Below, one piece after another: positions 7,097 to 14,653 of a stretch of DNA of 15,175 bases (within the stretch, counting starts at the first letter, position 1; each line of letters opens with the position of its first letter). The notes under the pieces were generated by a model, which was not told where the DNA came from, did not search any database, and saw only the letters and a program-made list of their open reading frames with translations. The DNA is from Flavobacteriales bacterium (GTDB lineage: Bacteria; Bacteroidota; Bacteroidia; Flavobacteriales_D; Sanyastnellaceae): contig CANGVZ010000017.1 of assembly GCA_947457285.1 (NCBI GenBank), forward strand, positions 1 to 15,175. The letters are read 5' to 3'. The translations under genes and the position numbers were made by a program.

Positions 7097-7582
7097 TTTT
7101 TTAGCGTAGTATTCCTCTCTCACTTTTTCTGCGATTTGTACGCAGCGCTTGATGCGCGTGTCAACACTCTTGGCGCTGCCAATGTAATATAGCCATCCGC
7201 GACGCTTGCCTGGTGTGAGCGACTCAAACATCATTTTGATTTCGTCGTCCTGTTTTAAATATTCTTCCCATTCTTCTGGGACAGGAAAACCATATTCGCT
7301 CTCGTCTTTGATGATCCTCGCCACGGCCCGGCTCCCCTCCCTCACCTTGCATAGCTTCGCCTTTTCTTTACTCAGCGTTATGATATACCCCAACTCCTTA
7401 ATCGGTCGCAATGCACATGGAAATTCATAACCGTTTATGGTACAAAGCACACGCGTGCTTTTTCCAGCAGCCAATTCATCTGCTTGCCATTGTGGAACCA
7501 CAAAATAAAGTGCCATGTATTCTTTGCTATAGTCCTCGATGACTATATCCAGCTCCAATACACTTTTCTTCTTTTTCGCCAT
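7091..7582 (-). CDS. DUF1905 / YdeI-OmdA family protein
   Basis: The 163-residue cytoplasmic protein has two parts. Residues of about 15-95 resemble DUF1905, a small beta domain ('MALYFVVPQ' ... 'LRPIKELGYIITLSKEKAK'). Residues of about 100-160 match the YdeI/OmdA (bacteriocin-protection) helical domain: 'VPEEWEEYLKQDDE', 'FESLTPGKRRGWLYYIGSAK', 'RIKRCVQIAEKV'. E. coli YdeI has been linked to resistance to cationic antimicrobial peptides, but the biochemical role of the family is not settled. There is no signal peptide. The gene is divergent from thyA and overlaps the purK stop by 6 bp. Confidence 0.8.
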   Translation of the reverse strand: MAKKKKSVLELDIVIEDYSKEYMALYFVVPQWQADELAAGKSTRVLCTINGYEFPCALRPIKELGYIITLSKEKAKLCKVREGSRAVARIIKDESEYGFPVPEEWEEYLKQDDEIKMMFESLTPGKRRGWLYYIGSAKSVDTRIKRCVQIAEKVREEYYAKKS

Positions 7583-7586
7583 GCAA

Positions 7587-7594
7587 CGAAAATA
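7587..7594 (-). promoter_or_regulatory. Candidate -7 element for the YdeI-like gene
   Basis: On the minus strand TATTTTCG (one mismatch to TAnnTTTG) ends 4 nt before the ATG at 7580-7582. Spacing and sequence resemble the elements at purK and at the 4683 start. A TTTA 21 nt upstream is a weak -33 candidate. Confidence 0.35.
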
Positions 7595-7634
7595 GAAACA
7601 TGTGGAGATAGTGGATAAATTCTAATCAAATATT

Positions 7635-7665
7635 TTTTTCGAATATCCCCGAAATTGTAGCTTCG
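7635..7665 (+). promoter_or_regulatory. Candidate thyA-folA promoter
   Basis: TTTT (7635-7638), a 19-nt spacer and TAGCTTCG (7658-7665) approximate the TTTG / TAnnTTTG pattern, each with one mismatch. The -7 element ends 8 nt before the thyA ATG. Confidence 0.35.
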
Positions 7666-7673
7666 CATTCGAC

Positions 7674-8468
7674 ATGAAACAATATCACGACCTACTGCAG
7701 CACCTCCTAAATCATGGAGTATATAAAAGCGATCGCACCGGAACGGGAACATACAGTGTTTTCGGACATCAGATGCGTTTTGACCTGAATGAAGGTTTTC
7801 CGCTTTTAACCACAAAAAAACTTCATACAAAAAGTATCATCCATGAGTTGCTCTGGTTTTTGAAGGGCGACACCAATATCGCTTATCTCAAGGAAAACGG
7901 TGTTTCAATTTGGGACGAATGGGCCGATGAAAATGGCAACCTCGGTCCTGTTTATGGCTATCAATGGCGTTCTTGGCCGAATCCCGACGGAAGTTCTACT
8001 GACCAGATTTCAAAACTGATTGATGGCCTCAGGCGCAACCCTGATTCGCGACGTCACATAGTCTCAGCATGGAATCCATCATTTATCGACCAAATGGCGC
8101 TGCCGCCGTGTCATTGCCTATTCCAGTTTTATGTGGCTGATGGCAAGTTGAGCTGTCAACTCTACCAACGAAGCTGCGATACATTCTTAGGAGTTCCATT
8201 CAATATCGCCAGCTATGCTTTGCTGACAATGATGATTGCCCAAGTATGTGATTTAAAATTGGGCGAATTTGTTTGGACTGGTGGCGACGTTCACCTGTAT
8301 AGCAATCACGTAGAACAGGCCAAATTGCAGTTGAGTCGCGACATTCGACCGCTTCCGACGATGAGAATCAACCCTGACGTGAAGAATATCTTTGATTTCA
8401 AATACGAAGATTTTACTTTGGAAAACTACGACCCACATCCCCACATCAAAGCCGCAGTAGCAGTCTAA
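7674..8468 (+). CDS. thyA: Thymidylate synthase
   Basis: The 264-residue enzyme has the same length as E. coli ThyA and methylates dUMP to dTMP using methylene-tetrahydrofolate, which it oxidises to dihydrofolate. The catalytic cysteine is C146 in 'LPPCHCLFQFYV'. The substrate-binding residues R166, D169 and N177 sit in 'QRSCDTFLGVPFNIASYALL' at E. coli numbering. 'RTGTGTYSVFG' and 'DPHPHIKAAVAV' are the conserved termini. It is followed after 1 bp by folA, the classic pairing in which DHFR regenerates the cofactor. No flavin-dependent ThyX is in the window. Confidence 0.98.
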   Translation: MKQYHDLLQHLLNHGVYKSDRTGTGTYSVFGHQMRFDLNEGFPLLTTKKLHTKSIIHELLWFLKGDTNIAYLKENGVSIWDEWADENGNLGPVYGYQWRSWPNPDGSSTDQISKLIDGLRRNPDSRRHIVSAWNPSFIDQMALPPCHCLFQFYVADGKLSCQLYQRSCDTFLGVPFNIASYALLTMMIAQVCDLKLGEFVWTGGDVHLYSNHVEQAKLQLSRDIRPLPTMRINPDVKNIFDFKYEDFTLENYDPHPHIKAAVAV

Positions 8469-8469
8469 C

Positions 8470-8979
8470 ATGGAAATCAGTATCATCGTTGCCATGGGCA
8501 GCAATAGGGAAATAGGCAAAAACAATGATTTGCTTTGGAACCTTCCCGTGGACATGCGGTTCTTTAAAGAGACAACGCTCGGTCGCACCGTGATTATGGG
8601 GCGAAAAAACTACGAGAGCATTCCCCCAAAATACCGTCCGCTTCCAAAACGTACAAACATCGTTGTATCTAGAAATCCAGACTACGAAGCACCTGAATGC
8701 TACATCTGCTCTACCCTTCAAAATGCCATCGAACTGGCCGCAGATTTAGGAGAAGAACATCTTTTCATAATTGGTGGCGCCCAGATTTATGAACTCGCTT
8801 TGAAAGAGGTTGATTTAGATCATCTTTTTATAACCCATGTGGAGGCAGAATTTCCAGATGCCGAGGCGTTTTTCCCCGAAGTAGATTTTTCTAAATGGAC
8901 CAAAACCATCATTCACACTGAGGAAGCCGGAATTGAAAACGCATTTCGCTTCCAAATCTGCCGCTACGACAAGGCCTGA
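8470..8979 (+). CDS. folA: Dihydrofolate reductase
   Basis: The 169-residue enzyme reduces dihydrofolate to tetrahydrofolate with NADPH. Family motifs are clear: 'MEISIIVAMGSNREIGKNN' at the N-terminus, the active-site loop 'LLWNLPVDM' with D28 (equivalent to D27 of E. coli), 'VIMGRKNYESI', and 'LFIIGGAQIYELAL' for NADPH binding. The usual 'LPW' is 'LLW' here. It starts 1 bp after the thyA stop and is almost certainly translated from the same mRNA. No terminator is evident in the 116-bp gap before hemA, so read-through into hemA is possible. Confidence 0.97.
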   Translation: MEISIIVAMGSNREIGKNNDLLWNLPVDMRFFKETTLGRTVIMGRKNYESIPPKYRPLPKRTNIVVSRNPDYEAPECYICSTLQNAIELAADLGEEHLFIIGGAQIYELALKEVDLDHLFITHVEAEFPDAEAFFPEVDFSKWTKTIIHTEEAGIENAFRFQICRYDKA

Positions 8980-9060
8980 CAATTATCAGTTGCTTAATTA
9001 GATATATTCTAAATAAGGTTTCGGTGACAATCGTATGACATTAGAGCATGCATCCAATCT

Positions 9061-9068
9061 GAATTTTG
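9061..9068 (+). promoter_or_regulatory. Candidate -7 element upstream of hemA
   Basis: GAATTTTG has one mismatch to TAnnTTTG and would place a transcription start about 20-25 nt before the GTG start of hemA. No good -33 element is visible, so the call is weak. Confidence 0.25.
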
Positions 9069-9069
9069 T

Positions 9070-9099
9070 ATGCAACAACACAAGGATACCGAAAAGTGA
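9070..9099 (+). other. Possible leader mini-ORF overlapping the hemA start
   Basis: An ATG at 9070 opens a nine-codon frame (MQQHKDTEK) ending in TGA at 9097-9099. That stop overlaps the proposed hemA start in a GTGA arrangement (GTG 9096-9098), the classic geometry of translational coupling. The peptide has no run of a regulatory amino acid. It may be chance; nothing beyond position supports translation. Confidence 0.25.
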
Positions 9100-10331
9100 A
9101 CGAATTACGCGTCATAGCTATTACTCATAAGAATTTCAGTCTCGAAGAAATTGGGCATTTTCACATCGCTCAAGAACATCGATTTGAAGTTTTGCAGCGT
9201 GTGAAAGAAAGTATGGCAATGCCAGAAATAATGTATCTCAGTACATGCAATCGTGTCGAAATAGTTTTTTCTAAAGAACATTATATCTGTCCTGGCCAAA
9301 CGGCGCTGATTCTTGAAGCAATGTTTCCGAATGTCTCTCTGGAAGTTATCAAGAATACCGCACATCGTGCAGAAAGATATAATGGTGTAGAGTCCATAGA
9401 ACATCTTTTACGTGTAGCCTCCAGCCTTGAATCTTTAGTAATTGGTGAAAGAGAAATAATCACTCAGCTTCGCAAATCTTATGAAGAATGCGCACAGCAA
9501 AATTTAACTGGTGATCAACTTCGTTTGGTGATCAATCAATGTGTTAAAACTGCCAAAGAAGTATTTACATATACAGATCTTTCGAAAAAGCCTGTATCAG
9601 TCGTTTCTCTCGCTTGGAAAAAATTCGTTGAAGCTGGAATTAAAAAAACAGATCGTGTAATTCTTATCGGAGCAGGACAGATTATCCGCAACTTTTCGAA
9701 GTTTCTTTTTGAAAACGATTATCACAATATCATAATTGCCAACCGCACCAAATCGAATGCAGAAGCATTAGCAAATGCAACATCTGGAACAGGTATCTCT
9801 CTGGATGAATTAGCCAATTACGAAGGCGGATTTGATGCTTTGGTGACATGCACAGGTGCCGAAGGAATAATTCTCACCGAGCAATTGTATCAGACCATCT
9901 CTGGTTCAGCCGATAATCGCCAATTGATTATTGACTTAGCGATTCCGCAAGATGTCACTCCAACCGTTGCTGCGTTAGATCGTGTGCAATACGTAGATAT
10001 GGTAAGCATTCAAAAGATAGCTTCCGAAAATATTTCATACCGAGAACAAGCCATTAGCGAATGTCAACCGATCATTCATTCGGGTATCAAAGAATGCGAG
10101 CGTGCATTTAATGAAAGACGCGTAGAGCAAGCGATGCGCAGCATTCCCGATATGATTCGAGAAATCAAATCGAGTGCTCTCGGACACGTATTTGCGAAAG
10201 ACCTTGAAAAATTAGATGACTCCTCCAAAGAAATTCTCGAAAAAATTCTTTTATACATGGAGAAAAAATACATCTCTGTGCCCATGAAGATGGCAAGAGA
10301 AGTATTATTAGATGAAGTAAAGAAGAATTAA
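9096..10331 (+). CDS. hemA: Glutamyl-tRNA reductase
   Basis: The 411-residue enzyme reduces glutamyl-tRNA to glutamate-1-semialdehyde, the first committed step of the C5 heme pathway. The nucleophilic cysteine is C51 in 'LSTCNRVEIVF'. 'SSLESLVIGEREIITQLRKSY' (about residues 105-125) is the conserved substrate-domain helix. 'RVILIGAGQIIRNF' is the NADPH-binding loop, and the C-terminal helical dimerisation region closes with 'KEILEKILLYMEKKYISVPM'. I choose the GTG at 9096, giving 'MNELRVIAITHKNFS', which fits the family start. A TTG at 9066 would add ten residues without similarity. The gene leads hemC and hemD with 1-2 bp spacing, so the three form one operon. hemL and hemB are not here. Confidence 0.95.
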   Translation: MNELRVIAITHKNFSLEEIGHFHIAQEHRFEVLQRVKESMAMPEIMYLSTCNRVEIVFSKEHYICPGQTALILEAMFPNVSLEVIKNTAHRAERYNGVESIEHLLRVASSLESLVIGEREIITQLRKSYEECAQQNLTGDQLRLVINQCVKTAKEVFTYTDLSKKPVSVVSLAWKKFVEAGIKKTDRVILIGAGQIIRNFSKFLFENDYHNIIIANRTKSNAEALANATSGTGISLDELANYEGGFDALVTCTGAEGIILTEQLYQTISGSADNRQLIIDLAIPQDVTPTVAALDRVQYVDMVSIQKIASENISYREQAISECQPIIHSGIKECERAFNERRVEQAMRSIPDMIREIKSSALGHVFAKDLEKLDDSSKEILEKILLYMEKKYISVPMKMAREVLLDEVKKN

Positions 10332-10332
10332 A

Positions 10333-11226
10333 ATGTCAAACTTAATTAGAATTGGAACACGGGGTAGTGAACTCGCATTGTGGCAAGCCAACTTCGTAAA
10401 ATCCGAATTAGAAAAACAAGGAGTCGAAGTTGAGCTCATTATCATAAAAACTCAAGGCGATCAAATTCAACATTTGAGTCTCGACAAGCTCGAAGGCAAA
10501 GGCTTTTTCACCAAAGAAATAGAACATGCACTCTTGCAGAATGAAGTGGATATCGCCGTTCACTCTCACAAAGACTTAGAAACCGAACAACCGCTCGGTT
10601 TGACAATTGCTGCAGTCAGCGCTCGCGCCGCGGCATCGGAGTTGTTACTCATTCATCCGAACTCAATCGACAAGTCCAAGAAATGGTCCTTCAAGGAAGG
10701 GGCTGTTGTGGGTACGTCAAGTTCACGCCGCAAATCACAGGTACTTCATCATCGCCCCGATATCACTCTCAAAGACATACGAGGAAATGTTCCGACCCGT
10801 GTAAACAAGTTAAGACAAGGAGAGTTTGATGCCATTCTGTTGGCAAAGGCAGGTGTAGACCGCCTTGCACTCGACCTCAGCGACTTGCTGGCAATCGAAT
10901 TGTCGACTACCGAATTTGTACCTGCACCCGCCCAAGGTGTGCTTGCATTGCAATGCCGTTCAAATGATCAGCGCGTAATTGATATCCTTTCACAGCTCAA
11001 TCATACAGAAGTTCAGCGTCTAATTTCAATCGAACGGGGAGTATTAAACAAAATGAAAGGCGGATGCCATCTGCCTTTAGGCGTATTCGCGGAAGAAAGA
11101 AATCAAGAATTCACCGTCAGAGTGAGCTATGCTAAAGCATGGGATATGCCTGTGCGTTACATCACTTTCAAATCTGATCATATTGAAAAACTAGCAGATC
11201 AGATCGTTGATTCATTGATGAAATAG
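10333..11226 (+). CDS. hemC: Hydroxymethylbilane synthase (porphobilinogen deaminase)
   Basis: The 297-residue enzyme links four porphobilinogens into hydroxymethylbilane. C245 in 'KGGCHLPLG' should carry the dipyrromethane cofactor. 'RIGTRGSELALWQAN' is the conserved N-terminus, 'VHSHKDLETEQP' holds the catalytic aspartate D81 (D84 in E. coli), and 'GTSSSRRKSQV' and 'DIRGNVPTRV' bind the acidic side chains of substrate. It starts 1 bp after hemA and ends 2 bp before hemD, consistent with tight cotranscription and product hand-over to HemD. Confidence 0.98.
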   Translation: MSNLIRIGTRGSELALWQANFVKSELEKQGVEVELIIIKTQGDQIQHLSLDKLEGKGFFTKEIEHALLQNEVDIAVHSHKDLETEQPLGLTIAAVSARAAASELLLIHPNSIDKSKKWSFKEGAVVGTSSSRRKSQVLHHRPDITLKDIRGNVPTRVNKLRQGEFDAILLAKAGVDRLALDLSDLLAIELSTTEFVPAPAQGVLALQCRSNDQRVIDILSQLNHTEVQRLISIERGVLNKMKGGCHLPLGVFAEERNQEFTVRVSYAKAWDMPVRYITFKSDHIEKLADQIVDSLMK

Positions 11227-11228
11227 CC

Positions 11229-11894
11229 ATGGCGAAAATACTGATCACTCGTCCCAAAGGATTGTCGGACAATTTGCGCCAAAAACTGGAATACGAGGGT
11301 CATGAATTATTAGAAATCCCTTTTATAAAAACTGAATTCATTCCAATTGACCCTGGTCTTATTCAAGAAGATTGGATTTTCTTCTCTTCCAAAAATTCAG
11401 TTCAGGCTTGTTTAAATTCCGGTATAGACCTAAGCAAATTCAAACTAGCCACAGTTGGTTCCGGCACCTCCAAAGCTTTACCCCCAAACCTTCATATATC
11501 TTTTCAAGGTAATACGACAGACATAGAAGCTGAATCGAAGCGATTCGCAGTATTGGTTGGTTCAGATAGCGTTTGCTTTCCCTCTTCCAATCGCTCCTTG
11601 CATTCGTTCGCTAAACACATTCAATCAGTAAAAGTCAATGTAATAGAGGCCTACAAGACGGTGCTCCAACCATCTGGTGCACCTATGACCAGTGTAATTC
11701 TATTCTCTAGCCCCTCAAACGTCGAGGGATTTTTGAAGCTCAATGTGATTATGCCATCACAAAAAATCATTGCATTTGGTCCGAGCACTGCGACCTATCT
11801 CGCATCGCAAGGAATAAAAGCCTTTCAAACGCTTGATTCTACCTCAGAAGACCACATTTTTAGCACAATAATCGAGGCAATTGATAGTTTATAA
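11229..11894 (+). CDS. hemD: Uroporphyrinogen-III synthase
   Basis: The 221-residue protein closes hydroxymethylbilane to uroporphyrinogen III with inversion of ring D. Sequence conservation in this family is low, so the call rests on several weaker signs together. These are the N-terminal 'MAKILITRPKGLSDNLRQ', the two-domain pattern with 'WIFFSSKNSVQACL' and 'VILFSSPSNVEGFL', the 'IIAFGPSTATYLASQGI' segment near the end, the typical length, and the position directly after hemC. The E. coli-type fusion with hemX is absent. Confidence 0.92.
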   Translation: MAKILITRPKGLSDNLRQKLEYEGHELLEIPFIKTEFIPIDPGLIQEDWIFFSSKNSVQACLNSGIDLSKFKLATVGSGTSKALPPNLHISFQGNTTDIEAESKRFAVLVGSDSVCFPSSNRSLHSFAKHIQSVKVNVIEAYKTVLQPSGAPMTSVILFSSPSNVEGFLKLNVIMPSQKIIAFGPSTATYLASQGIKAFQTLDSTSEDHIFSTIIEAIDSL

Positions 11895-11918
11895 GCCCGC
11901 CTTCCTATTTTTATCCCG

Positions 11919-13049
11919 ATGAAAATTCGCCTCTATCTCTTTTTGATATTATTCGTTTCCTCTTTCGAAGCACTATCGCAGAATACTGCTGAAAGTGACC
12001 TGACGCCTAAATATTCCAATGAATTTCTTACTATTGGGGTGGGCGCAAGATCCTTAGGGATGTCCCTTTCACAGGTAGCATCTGTTAGTGATATTACTGC
12101 TGGTTATTGGAATCCGGCTGGACTTCTCAACATGAAAGGCGATATTCAAGCAGCGGCCATGCACTCAGAGTATTTTGCTGGAATAGCGAAATATGATTAC
12201 GCAGCTATCGGAAAGCAGCTCGACTCTGTCTCTGCGGCTTCTATATCTTTCATTCGCTTCGGTGTAGACGACATTCCGAATACAACTGATTTGATTGATG
12301 CCGGCGGCAACATCGACTACAATCGAATCACAACCTTCAGCGCAGCGGACTACGCTTTTATTTTTTCCTACGCACACAGAGGATTGCCGTTCTTGAAATC
12401 AACCAATAATTTTTCCGCATCCAATGATCAAGAAGGTTTTCAATGGGGTGCAAGTGCGAAAATTATTTACCGTCAAATCGGAGACTTTGCAAACGCATGG
12501 GGTTTCGGACTTGATGCCGGTGCTCAATATCACAAAAATGGTTGGCACTTTGGAATTTCCGCAAGAGACGTCACCAGCACTTTCAATGCTTGGAGTTTTT
12601 CGCTTGATGAAAGAACGAAAGAGGTATTTGAACAAACAAATAATGATTTGCCTGAAAATGGCTTGGAGTTGACTTTGCCACGGTTTATTCTAGGTGCAGC
12701 AAAATCCTTTCAATTCAACAAAGTGAGCCTTCTCACCGAAATCAATGCCACCGCAACCACCGACGGAAGAAGAAATACACTCATTTCAAGCCAACCATTC
12801 AGCATCGACCCTTCTATGGGATTTGAAGTGGGCTATCTAAATACCGTTTTTTTTAGAGGCGGTATCGGAAATATTCAACGCGTCACCAACTTCGACAATT
12901 CTGAAAGCATCGTAATCCAACCGAATATCGGAGTTGGATTGCGCATTCGTCAATTTTTTATTGATTACGCCCTTTCAGATATCGGAAATGTATCAGACGT
13001 CCTCTATAGCAACGTCTTTTCCCTGCGATACGAATTCCTTAAGAAATAG
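11919..13049 (+). CDS. PorV/PorQ-family outer-membrane protein (T9SS-associated, PorV2-like)
   Basis: The 376-residue precursor has a signal peptide ('MKIRLYLFLILFVSSFEALSQ'). The mature N-terminus 'SNEFLTIGVGARSLGMSLS' with 'DITAGYWNPAGLLNM' is the hallmark of the PorV/PorQ (UPF0164) family of FadL-like beta-barrels. The rest is strand-rich with aromatic ends, finishing in 'NVFSLRYEFLKK'. PorV carries T9SS cargo from the translocon to the attachment complex. This protein looks like the PorV2-type paralogue of Bacteroidota rather than PorV itself, a distinction I make from memory. It starts 24 bp after hemD in the same direction, with a possible own -7 element (TATTTTTA, 11906-11913). Its last 11 bp overlap the ctaA stop region. 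Confidence 0.82.
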   Translation: MKIRLYLFLILFVSSFEALSQNTAESDLTPKYSNEFLTIGVGARSLGMSLSQVASVSDITAGYWNPAGLLNMKGDIQAAAMHSEYFAGIAKYDYAAIGKQLDSVSAASISFIRFGVDDIPNTTDLIDAGGNIDYNRITTFSAADYAFIFSYAHRGLPFLKSTNNFSASNDQEGFQWGASAKIIYRQIGDFANAWGFGLDAGAQYHKNGWHFGISARDVTSTFNAWSFSLDERTKEVFEQTNNDLPENGLELTLPRFILGAAKSFQFNKVSLLTEINATATTDGRRNTLISSQPFSIDPSMGFEVGYLNTVFFRGGIGNIQRVTNFDNSESIVIQPNIGVGLRIRQFFIDYALSDIGNVSDVLYSNVFSLRYEFLKK

Positions 13050-14076
13050 ATTTCTCTTTACTCCATACTTGTTGCATAAAGTACCATGCGCACGCGAACC
13101 AAAGAATGGCGAGCACCAGATGTAACGGCTGAGCTGGAGCAGGAAGCGCTCCGTAGGCCAGAATAATTCCCAAAACTATTTCAGCAAGTGTAATTGCAAA
13201 AATACCCTTGAGAGCAAATGGTATACGGACCAGCGATTTGCTTCTAAAAAACATCCAACCAACCAGGACAGCGACAAGTATCGAAAAGCTTCTGTGAACT
13301 TTGAATATACTTGGCAAGGCATCTATCCATGTGCTTCGATCCTTATTTACCTCAGCAATCACATCTACCGCCTCTCTGACCTGAGTACCAAGCAACACCT
13401 GTGTGAAGGCAATAACCATTACCACGGCGCTCATTATCTTCCAATAGTTCGAATAATTGCTTACCTCTACTTTGTTCTGTCTGTGGCGATAGATAACCAT
13501 GAGCAATAAAGCTACGATTACTACAGAGCCAAACATGTGAAGGGTAATCTGTCCTTCGTGCAAGCCGCTATCAACAACCGTTTTGCCAAGCCATGCTTCG
13601 AAACCTAACATGAAAAGTGTAAGCGAGCTGAGGATAAAAGTCACCAAATCGCGGCGACGCAATAACCCTACAATAGACAGCACAAACAGTATAAGAGTTG
13701 GTATTCCTGATAAAGCACCAATCAAGCGATTGATATATTCAATCCATGTATGGACGGGATTGTAGATCGAGTAATCATGGACATCATACATCTCCCATTT
13801 TTCACTTTGAAAACTGCCCGACGCGGTGATGTCTTCTTTGGCAACCCAGAAGCGGTTTTCCTGAAGAACCATCATTCCTTTTTTGAAGAATTTCCCTTCT
13901 GAATAAGTCAATTCATCTACATGAGTTGGTGGAATATAGTGGCCAAAACACTTGGGCCAATCAGGACATCCCATACCGCTTCCACTCATGCGCACGACGC
14001 TCCCAGCAAGTATTACAAGAAAAATTAAAATGAGCGCGATTCGCGCCGTCAGGAATATACTTTTCGACTTCTCCAT
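13039..14076 (-). CDS. ctaA: Heme A synthase (COX15/CtaA family)
   Basis: The 345-residue membrane protein oxidises the C8 methyl group of heme O to make heme A for aa3-type cytochrome oxidase. About eight membrane segments are visible. 'SGSGMGCPDWPKCFGHY' holds a cysteine pair, C37 and C43, in the first extracytoplasmic loop, as in many prokaryotic CtaA proteins. Conserved histidines occur in 'NPVHTWIEYINRLIGAL', 'ITLHMFGS', 'FKVHRSFSI' and 'QPLHLVLAI', matching the four heme-ligand positions. A TTG at 14085 would add three residues, but I choose the ATG at 14074-14076 because an exact -7 element overlaps that TTG. ctaB is not adjacent. The metal-binding lipoprotein gene lies 66 bp upstream in the same direction. 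Confidence 0.94.
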   Translation of the reverse strand: MEKSKSIFLTARIALILIFLVILAGSVVRMSGSGMGCPDWPKCFGHYIPPTHVDELTYSEGKFFKKGMMVLQENRFWVAKEDITASGSFQSEKWEMYDVHDYSIYNPVHTWIEYINRLIGALSGIPTLILFVLSIVGLLRRRDLVTFILSSLTLFMLGFEAWLGKTVVDSGLHEGQITLHMFGSVVIVALLLMVIYRHRQNKVEVSNYSNYWKIMSAVVMVIAFTQVLLGTQVREAVDVIAEVNKDRSTWIDALPSIFKVHRSFSILVAVLVGWMFFRSKSLVRIPFALKGIFAITLAEIVLGIILAYGALPAPAQPLHLVLAILWFACAWYFMQQVWSKEKSIS

Positions 14077-14082
14077 ACCTGA

Positions 14083-14090
14083 CAAAAGTA
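14083..14090 (-). promoter_or_regulatory. Candidate ctaA -7 element
   Basis: On the minus strand TACTTTTG is an exact TAnnTTTG match ending 6 nt before the chosen ATG. No convincing -33 TTTG is seen. It suggests ctaA can be transcribed apart from the upstream lipoprotein gene, with a very short leader. Confidence 0.45.
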
Positions 14091-14142
14091 ACCCCGAACG
14101 CGAATGAATGTTCGAAGTTTAATGAATGATTTTGATCAGAGA

Positions 14143-14634
14143 TTACCTCACCAAACTTGTGAGCGACTCGAGGAGATTGATGAGTTGAAAGATTTTTCCA
14201 AAATCATTCGAACGAACTCCTGCATCACCTGATGTGCGAGCAGCTTGAATCCCTTTATAGTCGATAAGCTCAACGCCCTTCACTTGATACATTCCATCAG
14301 CAATCTTACCAACGCACTGAATCATTTCTTTCTCCGAGATTTTTGCAGGATCGAATTCAACGCTTACTACATTTTGAGCACGACCTTCTGAAAAATCTAG
14401 CTCCGTAATTTTCACGCCCTCGAGAGCCCTTAACTCTTGTTGAATCTTGCCCCCGCAACCAGCAGAACATGTCATGCCTTCAATGGCAAGATTTGCTACT
14501 GTTTTATTCACTTCGCTTTCCATTGATTTACGCACCACGGGTACATCAGCCGCTGTTTGTTCGGCAGCTGGGCCAGAGCATCCTGCAATCAATAATGTGA
14601 GCGCCGCTGAAAATAAAAAACCAAGTGATTTCAT
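14143..14634 (-). CDS. Heavy-metal-associated (HMA) domain lipoprotein
   Basis: The 163-residue precursor begins with a lipoprotein signal; the lipobox 'LIAGC' puts the lipidated cysteine at C19. A flexible stretch (20-45) leads to one HMA/ferredoxin-like domain of about residues 46-120. Its metal loop is 'IEGMTCSAGCGGKI', with C56 and C60 as Cys-X3-Cys instead of the usual Cys-X2-Cys. A further C106 lies in 'MIQCVGKIADG'. HMA domains generally bind Cu(I), sometimes other soft metals, and pass them between proteins; here the domain would sit in the periplasm on a membrane. The roughly 40-residue tail is unassigned. It is just upstream of ctaA in the same direction, which hints at oxidase assembly or copper handling, but this is inference. 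Confidence 0.85.
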   Translation of the reverse strand: MKSLGFLFSAALTLLIAGCSGPAAEQTAADVPVVRKSMESEVNKTVANLAIEGMTCSAGCGGKIQQELRALEGVKITELDFSEGRAQNVVSVEFDPAKISEKEMIQCVGKIADGMYQVKGVELIDYKGIQAARTSGDAGVRSNDFGKIFQLINLLESLTSLVR

Positions 14635-14653
14635 GACTTTAGATTTTGATAGA

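Noticed and set aside
8998..9012. TTAGA-TATAT-TCTAA inverted repeat after folA, considered as a terminator
   Set aside because: The stem is only 5 bp and AT-rich, and no T tract follows, so it is too weak for an intrinsic terminator.
12424..12672. Plus-strand open frame of 82 codons inside the PorV-like gene
   Set aside because: It lies wholly within a well-supported gene in another frame and has no protein-like features.
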